Positions 1 to 9,236 are shown, numbered from the stretch's first letter. The stretch: DNA of 45,435 nt from Chloroflexota bacterium (GCA_023475345.1 JAMCWD010000013.1:1-45435); one strand, 5' to 3'. Notes: generated by a model not told the origin, from the sequence alone. Made by a program: numbers and translations.

Positions 1-91
1 GGACCCTTTTAAGGGTCGCTAGAGCGACAAAAGCGGTTGGCGAAAATAGAGCACTTTGAGGTGCCGCTGGTATCAGACCCTTATAGGGTCA

Positions 92-118
92 AAGAAAAAC
101 CACCCGCTACGCGGGTGG
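92..118 (-). terminator. Rho-independent terminator-like hairpin
   Basis: A perfect 8-bp stem, CCACCCGC (100-107) with GCGGGTGG (111-118), encloses a 3-base loop. On the minus strand it is followed directly by a run of five T. No minus-strand gene ends nearby within the window, so what it terminates is unclear. It could also serve a plus-strand gene to the left, although the plus-strand U-tract is poor. Confidence 0.5.
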
Positions 119-148
119 ATGTTTATTGCCTGGGCATTCATTGTAAGT

Positions 149-312
149 GAGGCGGTCTGAAAAGTTCCTTCAAACTCAGAGGGTTCGGGGGTCAGGGCTT
201 GAATCTTGTACCTTGAATATACTTTTACCTTAATAAATATGCTGATTTCCGGCAAGCTCAAGATTCAAGACCTTACCCCCTCAAGGCTCCTTTGAACTTT
301 TCAGACAGCCTC
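149..312. repeat. MITE-like element with terminal inverted repeats (copy 1)
   Basis: The 19-bp ends are GAGGCGGTCTGAAAAGTTC at 149-167 and its inverse at 294-312, with one mismatch. Inside lies a second nested inverted repeat of 11 perfect bases (CTTGAATCTTG, 198-208 with 259-269). It extends outward imperfectly through a GGGGGT/ACCCCC segment. The element has no coding capacity. The same terminal sequence recurs at 32878-33051 and, degenerate, at 40023-40088, so this looks like a mobile non-autonomous repeat family. Confidence 0.65.
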
Positions 313-373
313 CTGGGGAGGTACGCCACAACGATTCCCCTCCTGGGAGTTAGGGGTGGGTTAGCTGGTGTCT

Positions 374-403
374 AGTCTCCAGTCTCTAGTTTCCAGTCTC
401 CAG
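374..403. repeat. Heptamer tandem repeat (AGTCTCC, four copies)
   Basis: Four consecutive 7-base units read AGTCTCC, AGTCTCT, AGTTTCC, AGTCTCC, followed by AG. The array lies about 55 bases before the start codon of the amidohydrolase gene. Heptameric short tandem repeats of this kind are known in cyanobacteria and other bacteria. Copy number may vary between strains. Confidence 0.6.
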
Positions 404-457
404 CAGGCAGGCAATATAAAGGAAATGTTGAAAGATTGATCCGGAGGGGATTGAAAC

Positions 458-1828
458 ATGTATGACCTTATAATCAAGAACGGGAACGTTATAACTTCGG
501 GGGTCAAAGGGATCGCCGACCTCGGCATAAAAGGCGGAAAGATAGTCGCCCTGGGGGATCTTTCCGGCGGAAGGGCTGACCTGGTGATGGATGCCGACGA
601 CCTGCTCGTCCTGCCCGGCGCCATAGATGCTCACGTACACTTCCATCTTTACGTCGGGAACGGGTTGTATTCGGCGGATGATTTTTACACAGGCGGAAAG
701 AGCGCGGTCCTCGGCGGCGTTACCACCGTCATAGATTTCGTTCACCCGGTTCACGGTGAAGACCCGTTCGAGGCGCATGAAAAAAGGCTGAAAGAAGCTG
801 AAGGCTGCCCTGTCGATTATGCCATGTTTTATTGTATCAACGAAAGGTCAGGGCCTTTGATGGATGCAGTCCCGGAGCTGATAAGCCGTGGGATCGCCGC
901 CTTTAAAGTCTATACCACTTATAAGCCTGCGGGGATTTACCTGGACGACGGCGGGGTGTTCAGGCTCTTTAAATTATGCGGGAAGCATAACGGCCTGGTC
1001 AGCGTCCATGCCGAAAACGACGCGATAATAGAAACCGGGATCGAAGAGGCGATATCGAAAGGCGAACTTTCTCCCGTTTACCATGCAAAGACAAGGCCTC
1101 CGGTAGTCGAATCGGAAGCGGTACGGCGGCTTATGTTCCTGGCTAAAAATGGAGGCGCACCGGTTCATATTCTCCATGTCTCATCGAAGGAAGGGCTTCA
1201 GCAAATCCGTATGGCAAAGGCTCACGGGGCGCATGTAACCGGTGAAACATGCCCCCATTACCTGCTCCTGGGAGAAGAGAAGCTCGAAGGTGCAGACGGC
1301 TGCCTCTATACCATGACCCCGCCTTTGAGACACAAAGAAGATAACGACACGCTGTGGGAGGGCCTGCGTGACGGGACGCTGGATTTCGTTACCACAGACC
1401 ACTGCCCGTTCATGAAAAGCGACAAGGAAAAAAATAAAAACGATTTTACAAAGATCCCCAAAGGCATCGGCGGCGTCGGGACACTGCTCCCGCTTTTATA
1501 TTCGGAAGGCGTCCGCAAGGGCCGGATTTCGCTAGAACGCATGGTGGAGCTTTTATGTGAGAACCCGGCGAAGCATTACGGGATCTTCCCTGAGAAGGGG
1601 TGCCTCCTGCCGGGCGCCGATGCGGATATCGTCCTGCTGGATCCCAATGGCAAATGGATTGTAACTCCTGAAAGCACGGGGTCGAGATGCGATTACTCGG
1701 TTTACGACGGGATGGAGCTTGCCGGGAAGATCAGGAAAGTCCTGAGAAGAGGCAGGGTTATCTCCAACGAAGGAAAATTCTTAAAATCCGACGAACCTGG
1801 AAATTTCATAAAAAGAAAAACTGCGTGA
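458..1828 (+). CDS. hydA: Dihydropyrimidinase / D-hydantoinase-like cyclic amidohydrolase
   Basis: This cyclic-amide hydrolase of the dihydropyrimidinase family would open dihydropyrimidine or hydantoin rings in the cytoplasm. All binuclear metal ligands are visible: H59 and H61 (DAHVHFH), the lysine to be carboxylated K150 (AFKVYTTY), H184 (SVHAEN), H240 (HILHVSS) and D314 (VTTDHCPF). The segment ADDFYTGGKSAVLGGVTT is typical of dihydropyrimidinases rather than dihydroorotases. Its 456 residues are normal for the family. The start is supported by GGAGGGG nine bases upstream. There are no other pyrimidine-catabolism genes nearby, so the natural substrate is uncertain; phenylhydantoinase or allantoinase-like activity is possible. 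Confidence 0.88.
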   Translation: MYDLIIKNGNVITSGVKGIADLGIKGGKIVALGDLSGGRADLVMDADDLLVLPGAIDAHVHFHLYVGNGLYSADDFYTGGKSAVLGGVTTVIDFVHPVHGEDPFEAHEKRLKEAEGCPVDYAMFYCINERSGPLMDAVPELISRGIAAFKVYTTYKPAGIYLDDGGVFRLFKLCGKHNGLVSVHAENDAIIETGIEEAISKGELSPVYHAKTRPPVVESEAVRRLMFLAKNGGAPVHILHVSSKEGLQQIRMAKAHGAHVTGETCPHYLLLGEEKLEGADGCLYTMTPPLRHKEDNDTLWEGLRDGTLDFVTTDHCPFMKSDKEKNKNDFTKIPKGIGGVGTLLPLLYSEGVRKGRISLERMVELLCENPAKHYGIFPEKGCLLPGADADIVLLDPNGKWIVTPESTGSRCDYSVYDGMELAGKIRKVLRRGRVISNEGKFLKSDEPGNFIKRKTA

Positions 1829-1879
1829 TAGGAGCCCGGTGCTGCGATTACGCCGTTTCCAGGCGGCATAAAGGAGAGC

Positions 1880-1908
1880 TTCATTCGCAAAAAGCTGAAT
1901 ACTATAAT
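1880..1908 (+). promoter_or_regulatory. Possible promoter of clpB
   Basis: A perfect TATAAT lies at 1903-1908, with a weak -35 (TTCATT, 1880-1885) at 17-base spacing. A 10-bp palindrome, AACAATTGTT (1925-1934), lies between it and the GAGGTG ribosome site of clpB and could be an operator. I see no classical CIRCE element. Confidence 0.35.
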
Positions 1909-1951
1909 AGAGTTCACAGACAATAACAATTGTTGACGAGGTGAGCATTCG

Positions 1952-4573
1952 ATGAGAATGGACAAGATGACGGTCAAGACCCAGGAGGCCATCCAGGCTG
2001 CGCAGGAGATAGCGGAGCAGTACGGCCACCAGGCCATAACTCCCGAACATATTTTAAAGGCGTTGATTATGCAGGAAGGCGGCCTTGCCGGTTCCATCCT
2101 GAAACACCTGGGTGTCGATTCCAGGACCATAGAAAGCCTTTTAAATGCGTGGCTTGAAAACCAGCCGAGGGTAACGGGAGCAGGCCAGGGCGGAGCATAC
2201 TTTGCCAACGAAACCAATGCGCTGATATCGAAAGGTTTCGAAGAGGCAAAAAGACTCAAAGACGAATACCTCTCGGTCGAGCACCTCCTCCTTGCAATCG
2301 CATCCGACGGCAAGACCGAGGCGGGCAGGATAATACAACGGCAGGGCATAACTCCCGATGCGATTTATAAGACACTCCAGGAAGTCAGGGGCGGTCAGCG
2401 TGTTACGGATCAGAACCCGGAAGATAAATACGAAGCGCTCGCACAGTACGGCAGGGACCTTACCGATATGGCAAGGCAGTCGAAACTCGATCCTGTGATA
2501 GGCCGTGACGACGAGATCCGCCGGGTCATCCAGGTGCTCCTGCGCCGGACGAAGAACAACCCCGTGCTCATAGGGGAGCCGGGCGTCGGCAAGACCGCGA
2601 TAGTGGAAGGCCTGGCCCAGAGGATAATCCGCGGCGATATCCCGGAAGGCTTGAAAGATAAAAAAGTAGTGGCGCTGGATCTCGGCGCGCTTGTCGCAGG
2701 AACGAAATTCAGGGGCGAATTCGAAGACAGGCTGAAGGCCGTCATCAAGGAAATCGAGCAGTCGGCGGGACGGGTCATACTGTTCATAGACGAGATGCAC
2801 ATACTTGTGGGCGCGGGCGCCGCCGAAGGCGCAGTCGATGCCGCAAATCTGCTTAAACCCGCACTTGCAAAGGGAGAACTCCGTTGTATCGGCGCTACTA
2901 CGCTCGATGAATTCAGGAAACATATTGAGAAAGACGCCGCGCTGGAGCGGAGGTTCCAGCAGGTGTTCGTCAAGGAGCCGACTGTGGAGGACACCATAGC
3001 CATCCTGCGCGGTCTCAAGGAAAGGTATGAAGTACACCACGGCGTCAGGATAATGGACTCGGCCCTTGTAGCCGCGGCCATGCTTTCGAACCGGTACATC
3101 TCCGATCGTTTCCTCCCCGATAAGGCGGTGGATCTTGTAGATGAGGCTGCGTCCAAGCTCCGCATCGAAATAGACTCCCTCCCCACCGAGCTTGATCAGG
3201 TGAAAAGGCGCATAATGCAGCTTGAGATAGAAAGGCAGGCCCTGAAAAAAGAAAAGGATGAGGCATCGAAGGAGAGGCTCAAAAAACTGGAGGAAGAACT
3301 GAAAACCCTCCAGGCAAAGCAGATGGAGATGGAAGGACAGTGGAAGAAAGAAAAAGACGCCATCATGGAAATACGGGGGCTGAAGGAGCAGCTTGACCAT
3401 GCCAGGATCAAGGAGGAAGAAGCCCAGCGCTCAGCCGACCTCCAGAAAGCTGCGGAGATAAGGTACGGGCTTATACCCGAACTTGAGAAAAAGATCAAGG
3501 AGAGCAAGGCCCGCCTTGACGTGCTCCAGAAAGATTTCAAATTTTTAAAAGAAGAAGTCGGCGAGGAAGATATCGCCGAAGTAGTTTCACGCTGGACGGG
3601 GATCCCCGTTTCAAAAATGCTTGAGGGCGAGATGGCCAAACTTGTCCGGATGGAAGAGCGGCTGAAACAGCGCGTCGTGGGACAGGACGAGGCCATCGAG
3701 GCCGTATCCAACGCGGTGCGCAGGAGCAGGGCCGGTGTCGCCGACCCCGACAGACCGACGGGCAGCTTCATTTTTCTCGGCCCGACAGGCGTCGGGAAGA
3801 CCGAGCTTGCAAGGGCGCTTGCCGAATTCCTTTTCGATGACGAGCGGGCCATGATACGCCTGGATATGAGCGAGTACATGGAAAAACACACGGTATCCCG
3901 CCTGATAGGCGCGCCCCCGGGATACGTGGGATACGAGGAAGGCGGCCAGCTCACCGAGGCTGTCCGCAGGAGGCCTTATTCCGTGGTGCTTTTCGACGAG
4001 ATCGAAAAAGCACACAACGATGTCTTCAATGTGCTCCTCCAGATACTCGACGACGGGAGGCTTACCGACGGGCACGGGAGGACGGTGGATTTCAAGAACA
4101 CTATTATCATAATGACATCGAATATCGGGAGCCAGTTTATCGCCGACCTCGACGGCAGAGATGAAGACAAAATGCGGGAAATGGTGATGGAAGCCATGAG
4201 GAACCATTTCCGGCCGGAATTTTTGAACCGTGTCGATGAAACGATTATCTTCCACCGCCTCGGCCCTGACCAGATCGAACAGATAGTCGAAATCCAACTC
4301 GGCTATCTCCAGAAGCGGCTCGATGAGAAAAAGATCACGCTGGAATTCACACCGGAGGCGAAAAAGTTCCTGGCCGATAAAGGGTACGACCCGGCATACG
4401 GCGCAAGGCCGCTTAAGAGGGCCATCCAGCGCTATGTCCAGGATAAAGTAGCCATCCTGATTTTGAACGGGACCATCAAGCCGGAGCAGACCGTAGTCGC
4501 GGATCTTTCCCCGGACAAAGATGAGCTTGCTTTCGAAGCAAAAGACACCGCTATGGAAGGAGCGAAGGTATAG
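1952..4573 (+). CDS. clpB: ATP-dependent disaggregase ClpB
   Basis: This Hsp100 chaperone forms a hexameric ring in the cytoplasm and, with DnaK, pulls proteins out of aggregates. The order is the Clp N-domain (about 1-150), AAA1 with Walker [10 protein letters not shown] near residue 209 and Walker B ILFIDEMH, then a long charged coiled-coil M-domain (about 400-530). AAA2 follows with GPTGVGKTE near residue 610 and [11 protein letters not shown], then the C-terminal D2 domain. The M-domain separates ClpB from ClpA and ClpC. Its 873 residues match the family, and the MRMDKMT start is typical. It has its own putative promoter and is followed by a terminator at 4597-4627. Confidence 0.98.
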   Translation: MRMDKMTVKTQEAIQAAQEIAEQYGHQAITPEHILKALIMQEGGLAGSILKHLGVDSRTIESLLNAWLENQPRVTGAGQGGAYFANETNALISKGFEEAKRLKDEYLSVEHLLLAIASDGKTEAGRIIQRQGITPDAIYKTLQEVRGGQRVTDQNPEDKYEALAQYGRDLTDMARQSKLDPVIGRDDEIRRVIQVLLRRTKNNPVLIGEPGVGKTAIVEGLAQRIIRGDIPEGLKDKKVVALDLGALVAGTKFRGEFEDRLKAVIKEIEQSAGRVILFIDEMHILVGAGAAEGAVDAANLLKPALAKGELRCIGATTLDEFRKHIEKDAALERRFQQVFVKEPTVEDTIAILRGLKERYEVHHGVRIMDSALVAAAMLSNRYISDRFLPDKAVDLVDEAASKLRIEIDSLPTELDQVKRRIMQLEIERQALKKEKDEASKERLKKLEEELKTLQAKQMEMEGQWKKEKDAIMEIRGLKEQLDHARIKEEEAQRSADLQKAAEIRYGLIPELEKKIKESKARLDVLQKDFKFLKEEVGEEDIAEVVSRWTGIPVSKMLEGEMAKLVRMEERLKQRVVGQDEAIEAVSNAVRRSRAGVADPDRPTGSFIFLGPTGVGKTELARALAEFLFDDERAMIRLDMSEYMEKHTVSRLIGAPPGYVGYEEGGQLTEAVRRRPYSVVLFDEIEKAHNDVFNVLLQILDDGRLTDGHGRTVDFKNTIIIMTSNIGSQFIADLDGRDEDKMREMVMEAMRNHFRPEFLNRVDETIIFHRLGPDQIEQIVEIQLGYLQKRLDEKKITLEFTPEAKKFLADKGYDPAYGARPLKRAIQRYVQDKVAILILNGTIKPEQTVVADLSPDKDELAFEAKDTAMEGAKV

Positions 4574-4596
4574 TTTTTAAATAACCGGCCTGTATT

Positions 4597-4627
4597 AAGA
4601 AGCGGCTTACCACCCGCTTCTTTTTTT
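4597..4627 (+). terminator. Rho-independent terminator after clpB
   Basis: A 9-bp stem, AAGAAGCGG (4597-4605) with CCGCTTCTT (4614-4622), has an 8-base loop and continues into a T run. It overlaps the last codons of the convergent small gene on the minus strand. Confidence 0.85.
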
Positions 4628-4840
4628 CATGATGACTTTGACTTCCATCTCGTCATGAGCCTGTTCAGCTTCTTTTTCGTCTTTGCTCCTTACGATGATC
4701 AAAGGCTCGCGGGCCGTGAACATGCCGAAAAGATATGTTTCGAAAACCATGGTTTCCCACTGGCCGTAACGGTTCTGCCGCGTGGCGACCACGTAGTTCT
4801 TTCCGTCGATACGGTTTTTAACTTTCCTGTGCAAATACAA
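4607..4840 (-). CDS. Small conserved-looking protein of unknown function
   Basis: This predicted 77-residue soluble protein is basic at the N-terminus and acidic, then basic, at the C-terminus (KDEKEAEQAHDEMEVKV). I do not recognise the family. It has no signal peptide, membrane segment or cysteines. Its 3' end runs through the clpB terminator hairpin, so the two convergent genes share that structure. Codon use resembles the neighbours and no larger ORF on the other strand makes sense, so I think it is real. Confidence 0.5.
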   Translation of the reverse strand: MYLHRKVKNRIDGKNYVVATRQNRYGQWETMVFETYLFGMFTAREPLIIVRSKDEKEAEQAHDEMEVKVIMKKRSGW

Positions 4841-4938
4841 CGTGCTTCACCGTTTTGTCGATTTTATAAAATTGACTCCGGGCGTTCCCTGAACGCTCAT
4901 TTGCATTACCGAAGCCCGGCGGGCAACCCTCCGCGCGG

Positions 4939-6159
4939 CTACGGCTTAACGATATTCCCCATGAAAAGGATGGTGCCTGTCCTATTATCCCTTATAGCGC
5001 AGAAGAACGGCCGGTCAACGACCATCTTGAACCTTTTGGGAGGCTCCAATACAGCCGATTTTAAGGTCATCACGACTGACGTTACAGCGGCGGCTTCCGT
5101 TCCTTCCTCGTTCACCTCTACAAATGTTTTATGCATGACCTTGCTTATGTAAGGGTCCGTCGGGGGGGCGGACATCCCTGTGAAATCGGCTTTCCCCATG
5201 TCGAAAGCTATCCCCATCCCCATTGCGCTTAAGGCTTTGCTCAATTCAAGCCCGTATTCCATCTTGAATTTCGGGGTGGTGATGTCGCCTTCGGTCATGC
5301 TAAAACCCGCCATCCAGTTTTCCCATTCCGCAGAGTTCAATTTTTTCACAAACCCGTCGATGCCGTCTTTCTTCGGCAGGAATATGTACATGCTCATCCT
5401 GCCTTTGCCGTAAGGGAGGCTGACAGCCTGGAACCCGTCGTTCTCAAGATACCTGTATTTGCCCGACTGGCTCATCATCGGCACCTTTTTCTTCTTGCCC
5501 GTAAGCAACGTAAAATCGAGATCCCTCGTCGCCTTCGAATCGAATTTAGTTGCCCACGACCCCTTGAAATATACCGCATTTATCAGGAACAGAATAGTGT
5601 TGGGTTCTATTTTATCCACTATACTGCCTATCTTCCCCTGTGTTTTAGCGGAAACCCAGGAATTTATGACGCCCGGCGATTTGAGATCGCTGAAATTAAG
5701 AGCGGTAACTTTCGCATCGTAATACTTCTTTGCATTCCCTATAAACGCTTGCTTGAAATTTATCCCTTTCCTTCCCCAGAGCGAATTTGCAATATTGAGA
5801 CGGACTCCCGGATCGGCCGCAGCAAGGGATTTCATCAGGGCGGCATTGGATTCATTGACCGCCTTCAAGTCTATGCCCTTAAGCTCGAGGGTTTTCGCCA
5901 TCGCGTCCTTTGTTTTCCCGGCGGCCCCGTTGTATGTCATGGCAAGGGCCATCGCTATGCTGGACGGCGAAATGAAACTGTTGGCGCCGGGACCTTCCTT
6001 ATATATGTTCCCGAGAAGCTTAAACCCGAAATCGTTATTTGCTTCTACAAGCTCGCTCATACTGCTTTCTCCTTTTCCGGCGGCCGTACCGGCGGACAAA
6101 ACGGAGGCCAAAATAAATACCAGTAGCAGTACCAGGCCGATTTTAAATTCCGCTCTCAT
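4939..6159 (-). CDS. Exported serpin (serine protease inhibitor)
   Basis: This serpin-fold suicide inhibitor is preceded by a signal peptide (hydrophobic residues about 7-28, ending near AGTAAG), so it acts in the periplasm or outside. Family signatures are NSLWGR, INAVYFKGSWATKF, the breach and hinge region EVNEEGTEAAAVTS, and the C-terminal DRPFFCAIRDNRTGTILFMG. The small residues in the hinge indicate an inhibitory serpin. Alignment by eye to antitrypsin puts P1 near the lysine of TLKS, suggesting a trypsin-like target. The loop is about two residues longer than antitrypsin's, so this is uncertain. The start has GGAGAG upstream. It is 406 residues, normal for an exported serpin. Confidence 0.95.
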   Translation of the reverse strand: MRAEFKIGLVLLLVFILASVLSAGTAAGKGESSMSELVEANNDFGFKLLGNIYKEGPGANSFISPSSIAMALAMTYNGAAGKTKDAMAKTLELKGIDLKAVNESNAALMKSLAAADPGVRLNIANSLWGRKGINFKQAFIGNAKKYYDAKVTALNFSDLKSPGVINSWVSAKTQGKIGSIVDKIEPNTILFLINAVYFKGSWATKFDSKATRDLDFTLLTGKKKKVPMMSQSGKYRYLENDGFQAVSLPYGKGRMSMYIFLPKKDGIDGFVKKLNSAEWENWMAGFSMTEGDITTPKFKMEYGLELSKALSAMGMGIAFDMGKADFTGMSAPPTDPYISKVMHKTFVEVNEEGTEAAAVTSVVMTLKSAVLEPPKRFKMVVDRPFFCAIRDNRTGTILFMGNIVKP

Positions 6160-6216
6160 TTTACTTCTCTCCTTTTAATCGATATTATGCTTGAGCCGGC
6201 GGCCGATTGGACCCGC

Positions 6217-6702
6217 TTACAGGTTCCTGGGTTGTGGTTTTTTTACCTCGTTCCAGACCTCCGCGAGCCGGGCTATATGCTCCTTTGTCCCTTTCGCCAG
6301 GTTTTCAAGCAGGCTGTTGAAAAGATCGCTATTCCCTTTTGAGACTTCAAAATATTTTTTTTCGATGAAAGATGTTTCCAGATCTATAGCAGTTTTCAAA
6401 GCTTCGAGAATATACATTTTATTATTTATTGCATGGTCTCTCAACTTCTTCAGATATTTAATCGAATTATTTATCATGTCCGCATTGAAACTCTCCGTAT
6501 TGAACCGGGCCGTCCCCTCTTCAATATTGATTTTCAATGCCCGGATCCATTCGGCATGTTCATGTTCCTCTTCGACGAGTTCCGACCAGAAATCTCTGTA
6601 TTTCGGAAAAATCGCAGCATATTCGTAATACAGGGAGGCTATGGCCTCCTCGTGCCCGGCCAGAAGTTCGAGTATCTCATCCTGTTCTTCAGTCAAACTC
6701 AT
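6217..6702 (-). CDS. Ferritin-like (rubrerythrin-related) helical protein, copy A
   Basis: This 161-residue all-helical protein has the ferritin/rubrerythrin layout. Helix 1 has HEEAIASLYYEYA, helix 2 has EEEHEHAEWI with an ExxH motif, helix 3 has LETSFIEK and helix 4 has EHIARL. The pattern suggests a di-iron four-helix bundle, perhaps for iron or peroxide handling, but there is no rubredoxin domain. I start it at MSLTEEQ because a GAGGGGG site precedes that ATG; an upstream in-frame ATG would add 14 poor residues. It lies next to a paralogue at 6803-7276 with the same order of helices. Confidence 0.7.
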   Translation of the reverse strand: MSLTEEQDEILELLAGHEEAIASLYYEYAAIFPKYRDFWSELVEEEHEHAEWIRALKINIEEGTARFNTESFNADMINNSIKYLKKLRDHAINNKMYILEALKTAIDLETSFIEKKYFEVSKGNSDLFNSLLENLAKGTKEHIARLAEVWNEVKKPQPRNL

Positions 6703-6802
6703 AAAATCCCCCTCAGTCGAAATAAATTCACAGCCCCCCTGCATAACATCCTCTACGGCTGCCCGTCAGGCTTCCGCAATTAAAATAATTGCAGTAAAGG
6801 GA

Positions 6803-7276
6803 TCATGTCCCGTGAAACTTTTCCCGGTATAACTCTCTTTCAATTTTATCGATATGACCGCCCGCACTTTCCTTGAGGTCTTCGAAAACCTCCTTCATCA
6901 TCCCCAGTTCGCCCCCGAAAAAATTGAAATGAGTTCTTTCGATAAAGGATTTCTCTATGTCCAGAGCGATGGAAAGCGCATTTACAAGAGTGAAATCATC
7001 GTTTCGGGCTTCATTAATTTTATCTTCCATGAATTTTATGGACGAATTAATCGCGGCCTTCTCATACTTTCCAGGATCAAAATCGATGTAGCCGTCGCTT
7101 ACATCACTTTCGAGCATTCTTATCCATGCCGCGTGACTATTCTGTTCCTTCGCTAGCTCTTCCCAGAAGCGGCTTTTCTCCGGGAACCTGGCGGCGTAGG
7201 TCATGTATAAGCGGTCAATCGTCTCCTCGTGTTTTGCCAGAAGTTCCATCATCTCGATTTTATTACTGTCTTCCAT
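6803..7276 (-). CDS. Ferritin-like protein, copy B, with altered helix-2 ligands
   Basis: This 157-residue paralogue of the gene at 6217-6702 shares the frame HEETIDRLYMTYAARFPEKSRFW, then HAAWIRML, DIEKSFIER and GHIDKI. Where copy A has the ExxH motif in EEEHEH, this copy reads KEQNSH, so the Glu three residues before the final His is Gln. Metal binding may be weakened or changed. The start ATG follows GGGGATAGGGG. The pair probably arose by tandem duplication and may form a heteromer. Confidence 0.68.
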   Translation of the reverse strand: MEDSNKIEMMELLAKHEETIDRLYMTYAARFPEKSRFWEELAKEQNSHAAWIRMLESDVSDGYIDFDPGKYEKAAINSSIKFMEDKINEARNDDFTLVNALSIALDIEKSFIERTHFNFFGGELGMMKEVFEDLKESAGGHIDKIERELYREKFHGT

Positions 7277-7450
7277 CCCCTATCCCCATCTCTTTGTTTT
7301 CATTTTCTTCAGTTAAATTCACCCCAGGGATGATGCGCTCCTCCTTTATCCGGATGAATTTCCATAGATCATGAAGACCGGCAAATTTCAAAAACACATC
7401 GAAGAAGAAATAATAGCTGCAGATTGTATTCCGGGAAGAAGATTAATCCT

Positions 7451-8671
7451 TTAAATGCCCAAGTTCATTATGAACTGGTAAAGCGGCATAAATACGGAGA
7501 GGAGGATAAAGCAGACCATAACGCCCATAGCGCCTATCATAATCGGTTCAAGCATGGCCAGGAAGGCTTCCAGCGCATACAACACTTCCATATCGTAGAA
7601 GGCGGAAACCTTGTTTAACATTGCGGGCATCTCGCCGGTGCTTTCGCCGACTGCCACCATGTTGCTTGCCATAAGCGGGAAGAAACCTACATCTTCAAAA
7701 GCTTGCGAAACACTTTTACCTGTTTTAATCTCATCATAGAGCGGCTCGCAAACTACCTGCTTGAAATAAGAGTTATCCATGAATTCCATCAGGATTTCCA
7801 GGCTTCTCATAAGCGGGATGCCGGTACCGAGCAGGACGCCGAGAGCGCGGCAGAACTGGGCGATGATCAGCTTCCGGTTCAGGTTTCCGAAAAGAGGAGC
7901 TTTCAGCTTGAACTTATCGAACCTGAACTTGCCTTCGGGTGTTTTGATGTAATCCCTGAAATAAATGGCGTAGTAAAGGACGCCGATTACTACGGCAAGC
8001 TGAACGTACGGGTTCTTAACCGTTTCTATGATGAAGAACATTATCTGTGTGGGCAGAGGGAGCTTGATAGTCGCCATGCCCGAGAAAATTTCCATGATGG
8101 TGGGAAGGATGTAAAGGAAGATGACCAGCACTAGCACAAGGCTGACTGCAAATACGAATGCCGGGTAAGTGAGCGCGGAAGCTGCCTGCTTGCGGACCCT
8201 GAGATCACGCTCTAAAAAGTCGGCCAGTTTTTCAAGCATGACTGCAAGGTCGCCCGTTGCCTCGCCGACTTTGACCATGCTTATAAAAAGGTTGGAAAAT
8301 ACCGTGGGGTGTTTTGCAAGAGCCCATGACAGCGTGGCGCCGATACGGATATCGTGGAGCACGGTCATTACGACGGGTTTCAATTTCCTGTCGGTTTCCT
8401 GGTCGTAAAGCACCTGGAGCGCCCTTGCAAGCGGAAGGCCGCTTCTAAGCATCGTGCCGAGACGCCGAGTGAGGAGGACTATTGATTGGAGGCTTACCCT
8501 GGAAAGGCCGCCCAGCCATCCGAAAGGATCGAAACGGACTTTTTTGATTTCAAGCACTTTCAGCCTGCTTGCCATCAAAGTATCAAGCGCCAGGTTAAGA
8601 TTTACAGCATCAATGGTACTGGTTATTATCTTGCCGTCTCTTGTCTGCGCAGTATATTTAAATATTGCCAC
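7451..8671 (-). CDS. pilC: Type IV pilus / type II secretion inner-membrane platform protein (PilC/GspF)
   Basis: This is the polytopic inner-membrane platform protein of type IV pili or type II secretion, which couples the cytoplasmic ATPase to pilin assembly. It begins MAIFKYTAQTRDGKI, typical of the family. It has two T2SSF domains (about 70-195 and 270-400) with hydrophobic helices near 170-195, 215-235 and 375-400. The motif SGLPLARALQVL and the repeat GTGIPLMRSLEIL are diagnostic. At 406 residues it is the usual length. The start is GTG with GGAGG upstream. No pilin, PilB or PilT gene is nearby, so this is an isolated member. Confidence 0.95.
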   Translation of the reverse strand: MAIFKYTAQTRDGKIITSTIDAVNLNLALDTLMASRLKVLEIKKVRFDPFGWLGGLSRVSLQSIVLLTRRLGTMLRSGLPLARALQVLYDQETDRKLKPVVMTVLHDIRIGATLSWALAKHPTVFSNLFISMVKVGEATGDLAVMLEKLADFLERDLRVRKQAASALTYPAFVFAVSLVLVLVIFLYILPTIMEIFSGMATIKLPLPTQIMFFIIETVKNPYVQLAVVIGVLYYAIYFRDYIKTPEGKFRFDKFKLKAPLFGNLNRKLIIAQFCRALGVLLGTGIPLMRSLEILMEFMDNSYFKQVVCEPLYDEIKTGKSVSQAFEDVGFFPLMASNMVAVGESTGEMPAMLNKVSAFYDMEVLYALEAFLAMLEPIMIGAMGVMVCFILLSVFMPLYQFIMNLGI

Positions 8672-9058
8672 CTGGCGAATCCTCCAACAGGTCTTTGATA
8701 CCAGGCCCCCGATTTGTTTTTTCCATTTCCACCAGGGTTCTTATGATTCTATAAAAAGAATTAAAATCCTACCCGACCCTGGGGAAGGAAACCTCGCTTT
8801 ATATATACGCCGTATTCTTCAAAATTCCTTGGAAATATAAAAAAATTATATAAAAATAAATTTTCCGGCAAAATAAAAAAATTTGCCGGAAGAGGAACTT
8901 CCCTTATTCCATATTTTCCGGTGATAAATTCTATACCATTTTCATTCACGCAGCCGTGCGGGCCGTAAAAGAGGACCGTCCAGGTTTGCTAAACTTAGCA
9001 GAAAATGCGGTTCATGACAATGTCTTCTAAAAAAATATTCGATAATGGACCTTTTAAA

Positions 9059-9088
9059 TTGACTCCGCCCTGCCGCGCCTGTTATAAT
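9059..9088 (+). promoter_or_regulatory. Strong sigma-70-type promoter driving the candidate small RNA
   Basis: TTGACT (9059-9064) and a perfect TATAAT (9083-9088) are separated by 18 bases. Transcription should start near 9095, the first base of the closing stem of the element at 9095-9220. There is no plus-strand protein gene downstream before 24257. Confidence 0.65.
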
Positions 9089-9094
9089 TAAATT

Positions 9095-9220
9095 GAGCCC
9101 CGAACGGTTATTGGTCAACACGACTGGTATTAGGTTAGCCCGGTTCACAGAGATACCCTGACTATCGGTAAATCTGGTAAACTGTCGGTAAACTGGAAAG
9201 TTCGGGGCTCATTTATTTTT
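9095..9220 (+). ncRNA. Candidate structured small RNA (about 120 nt)
   Basis: The predicted transcript opens with GAGCCCCGAAC (9095-9105). Its perfect complement, GTTCGGGGCTC, lies at 9200-9210 and is followed by ATTTATTTTTT, so the two ends would form a long closing stem that also acts as terminator. The interior has three GGTAAA motifs (9167, 9176, 9187) and a possible hairpin GGTATT/GATACC. Overall this is a short RNA with a closed stem and large internal bubble, loosely like 6S RNA. It lacks the tetraloop region of 4.5S RNA and the conserved 5S rRNA core. The class is unknown. Confidence 0.5.
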
Positions 9221-9236
9221 TGATAATACAAAGTCT

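Larger units (their letters stand above)
1..457. other. Gene-free left end with hairpins and repeats
   Basis: No convincing protein gene lies here. The stretch holds two copies of a short palindrome (GACCCTT/AAGGGTC at 2-17 and GACCCT/AGGGTC at 76-90) and an overlapping hairpin (GTCGCT/AGCGAC, 15-28). A perfect 8-bp stem follows at 100-118, then a MITE-like element at 149-312 and a heptamer tandem repeat at 374-403. Positions 330-362 resemble the interior of the repeat element near 32920. A GGAGGGG ribosome site for the next gene sits just before 458. Confidence 0.6.

Noticed and set aside
73..261. A 62-codon minus-strand frame in the left-end repeats
   Set aside because: It overlaps the hairpins and MITE-like ends, has no ribosome site and no plausible protein sequence.
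2141..3400. A 419-codon open frame antisense to clpB, and other long antisense frames
   Set aside because: They mirror codon bias of clpB, have no family features, and clpB is certain. The antisense frame in radC is mentioned only because of the repeat.
4880..4900. A GCGTTC/GAACGC palindrome between the serpin and the small gene
   Set aside because: It resembles an inverted SOS box but has the half-sites in the wrong order for known LexA sites, and no SOS gene is near.
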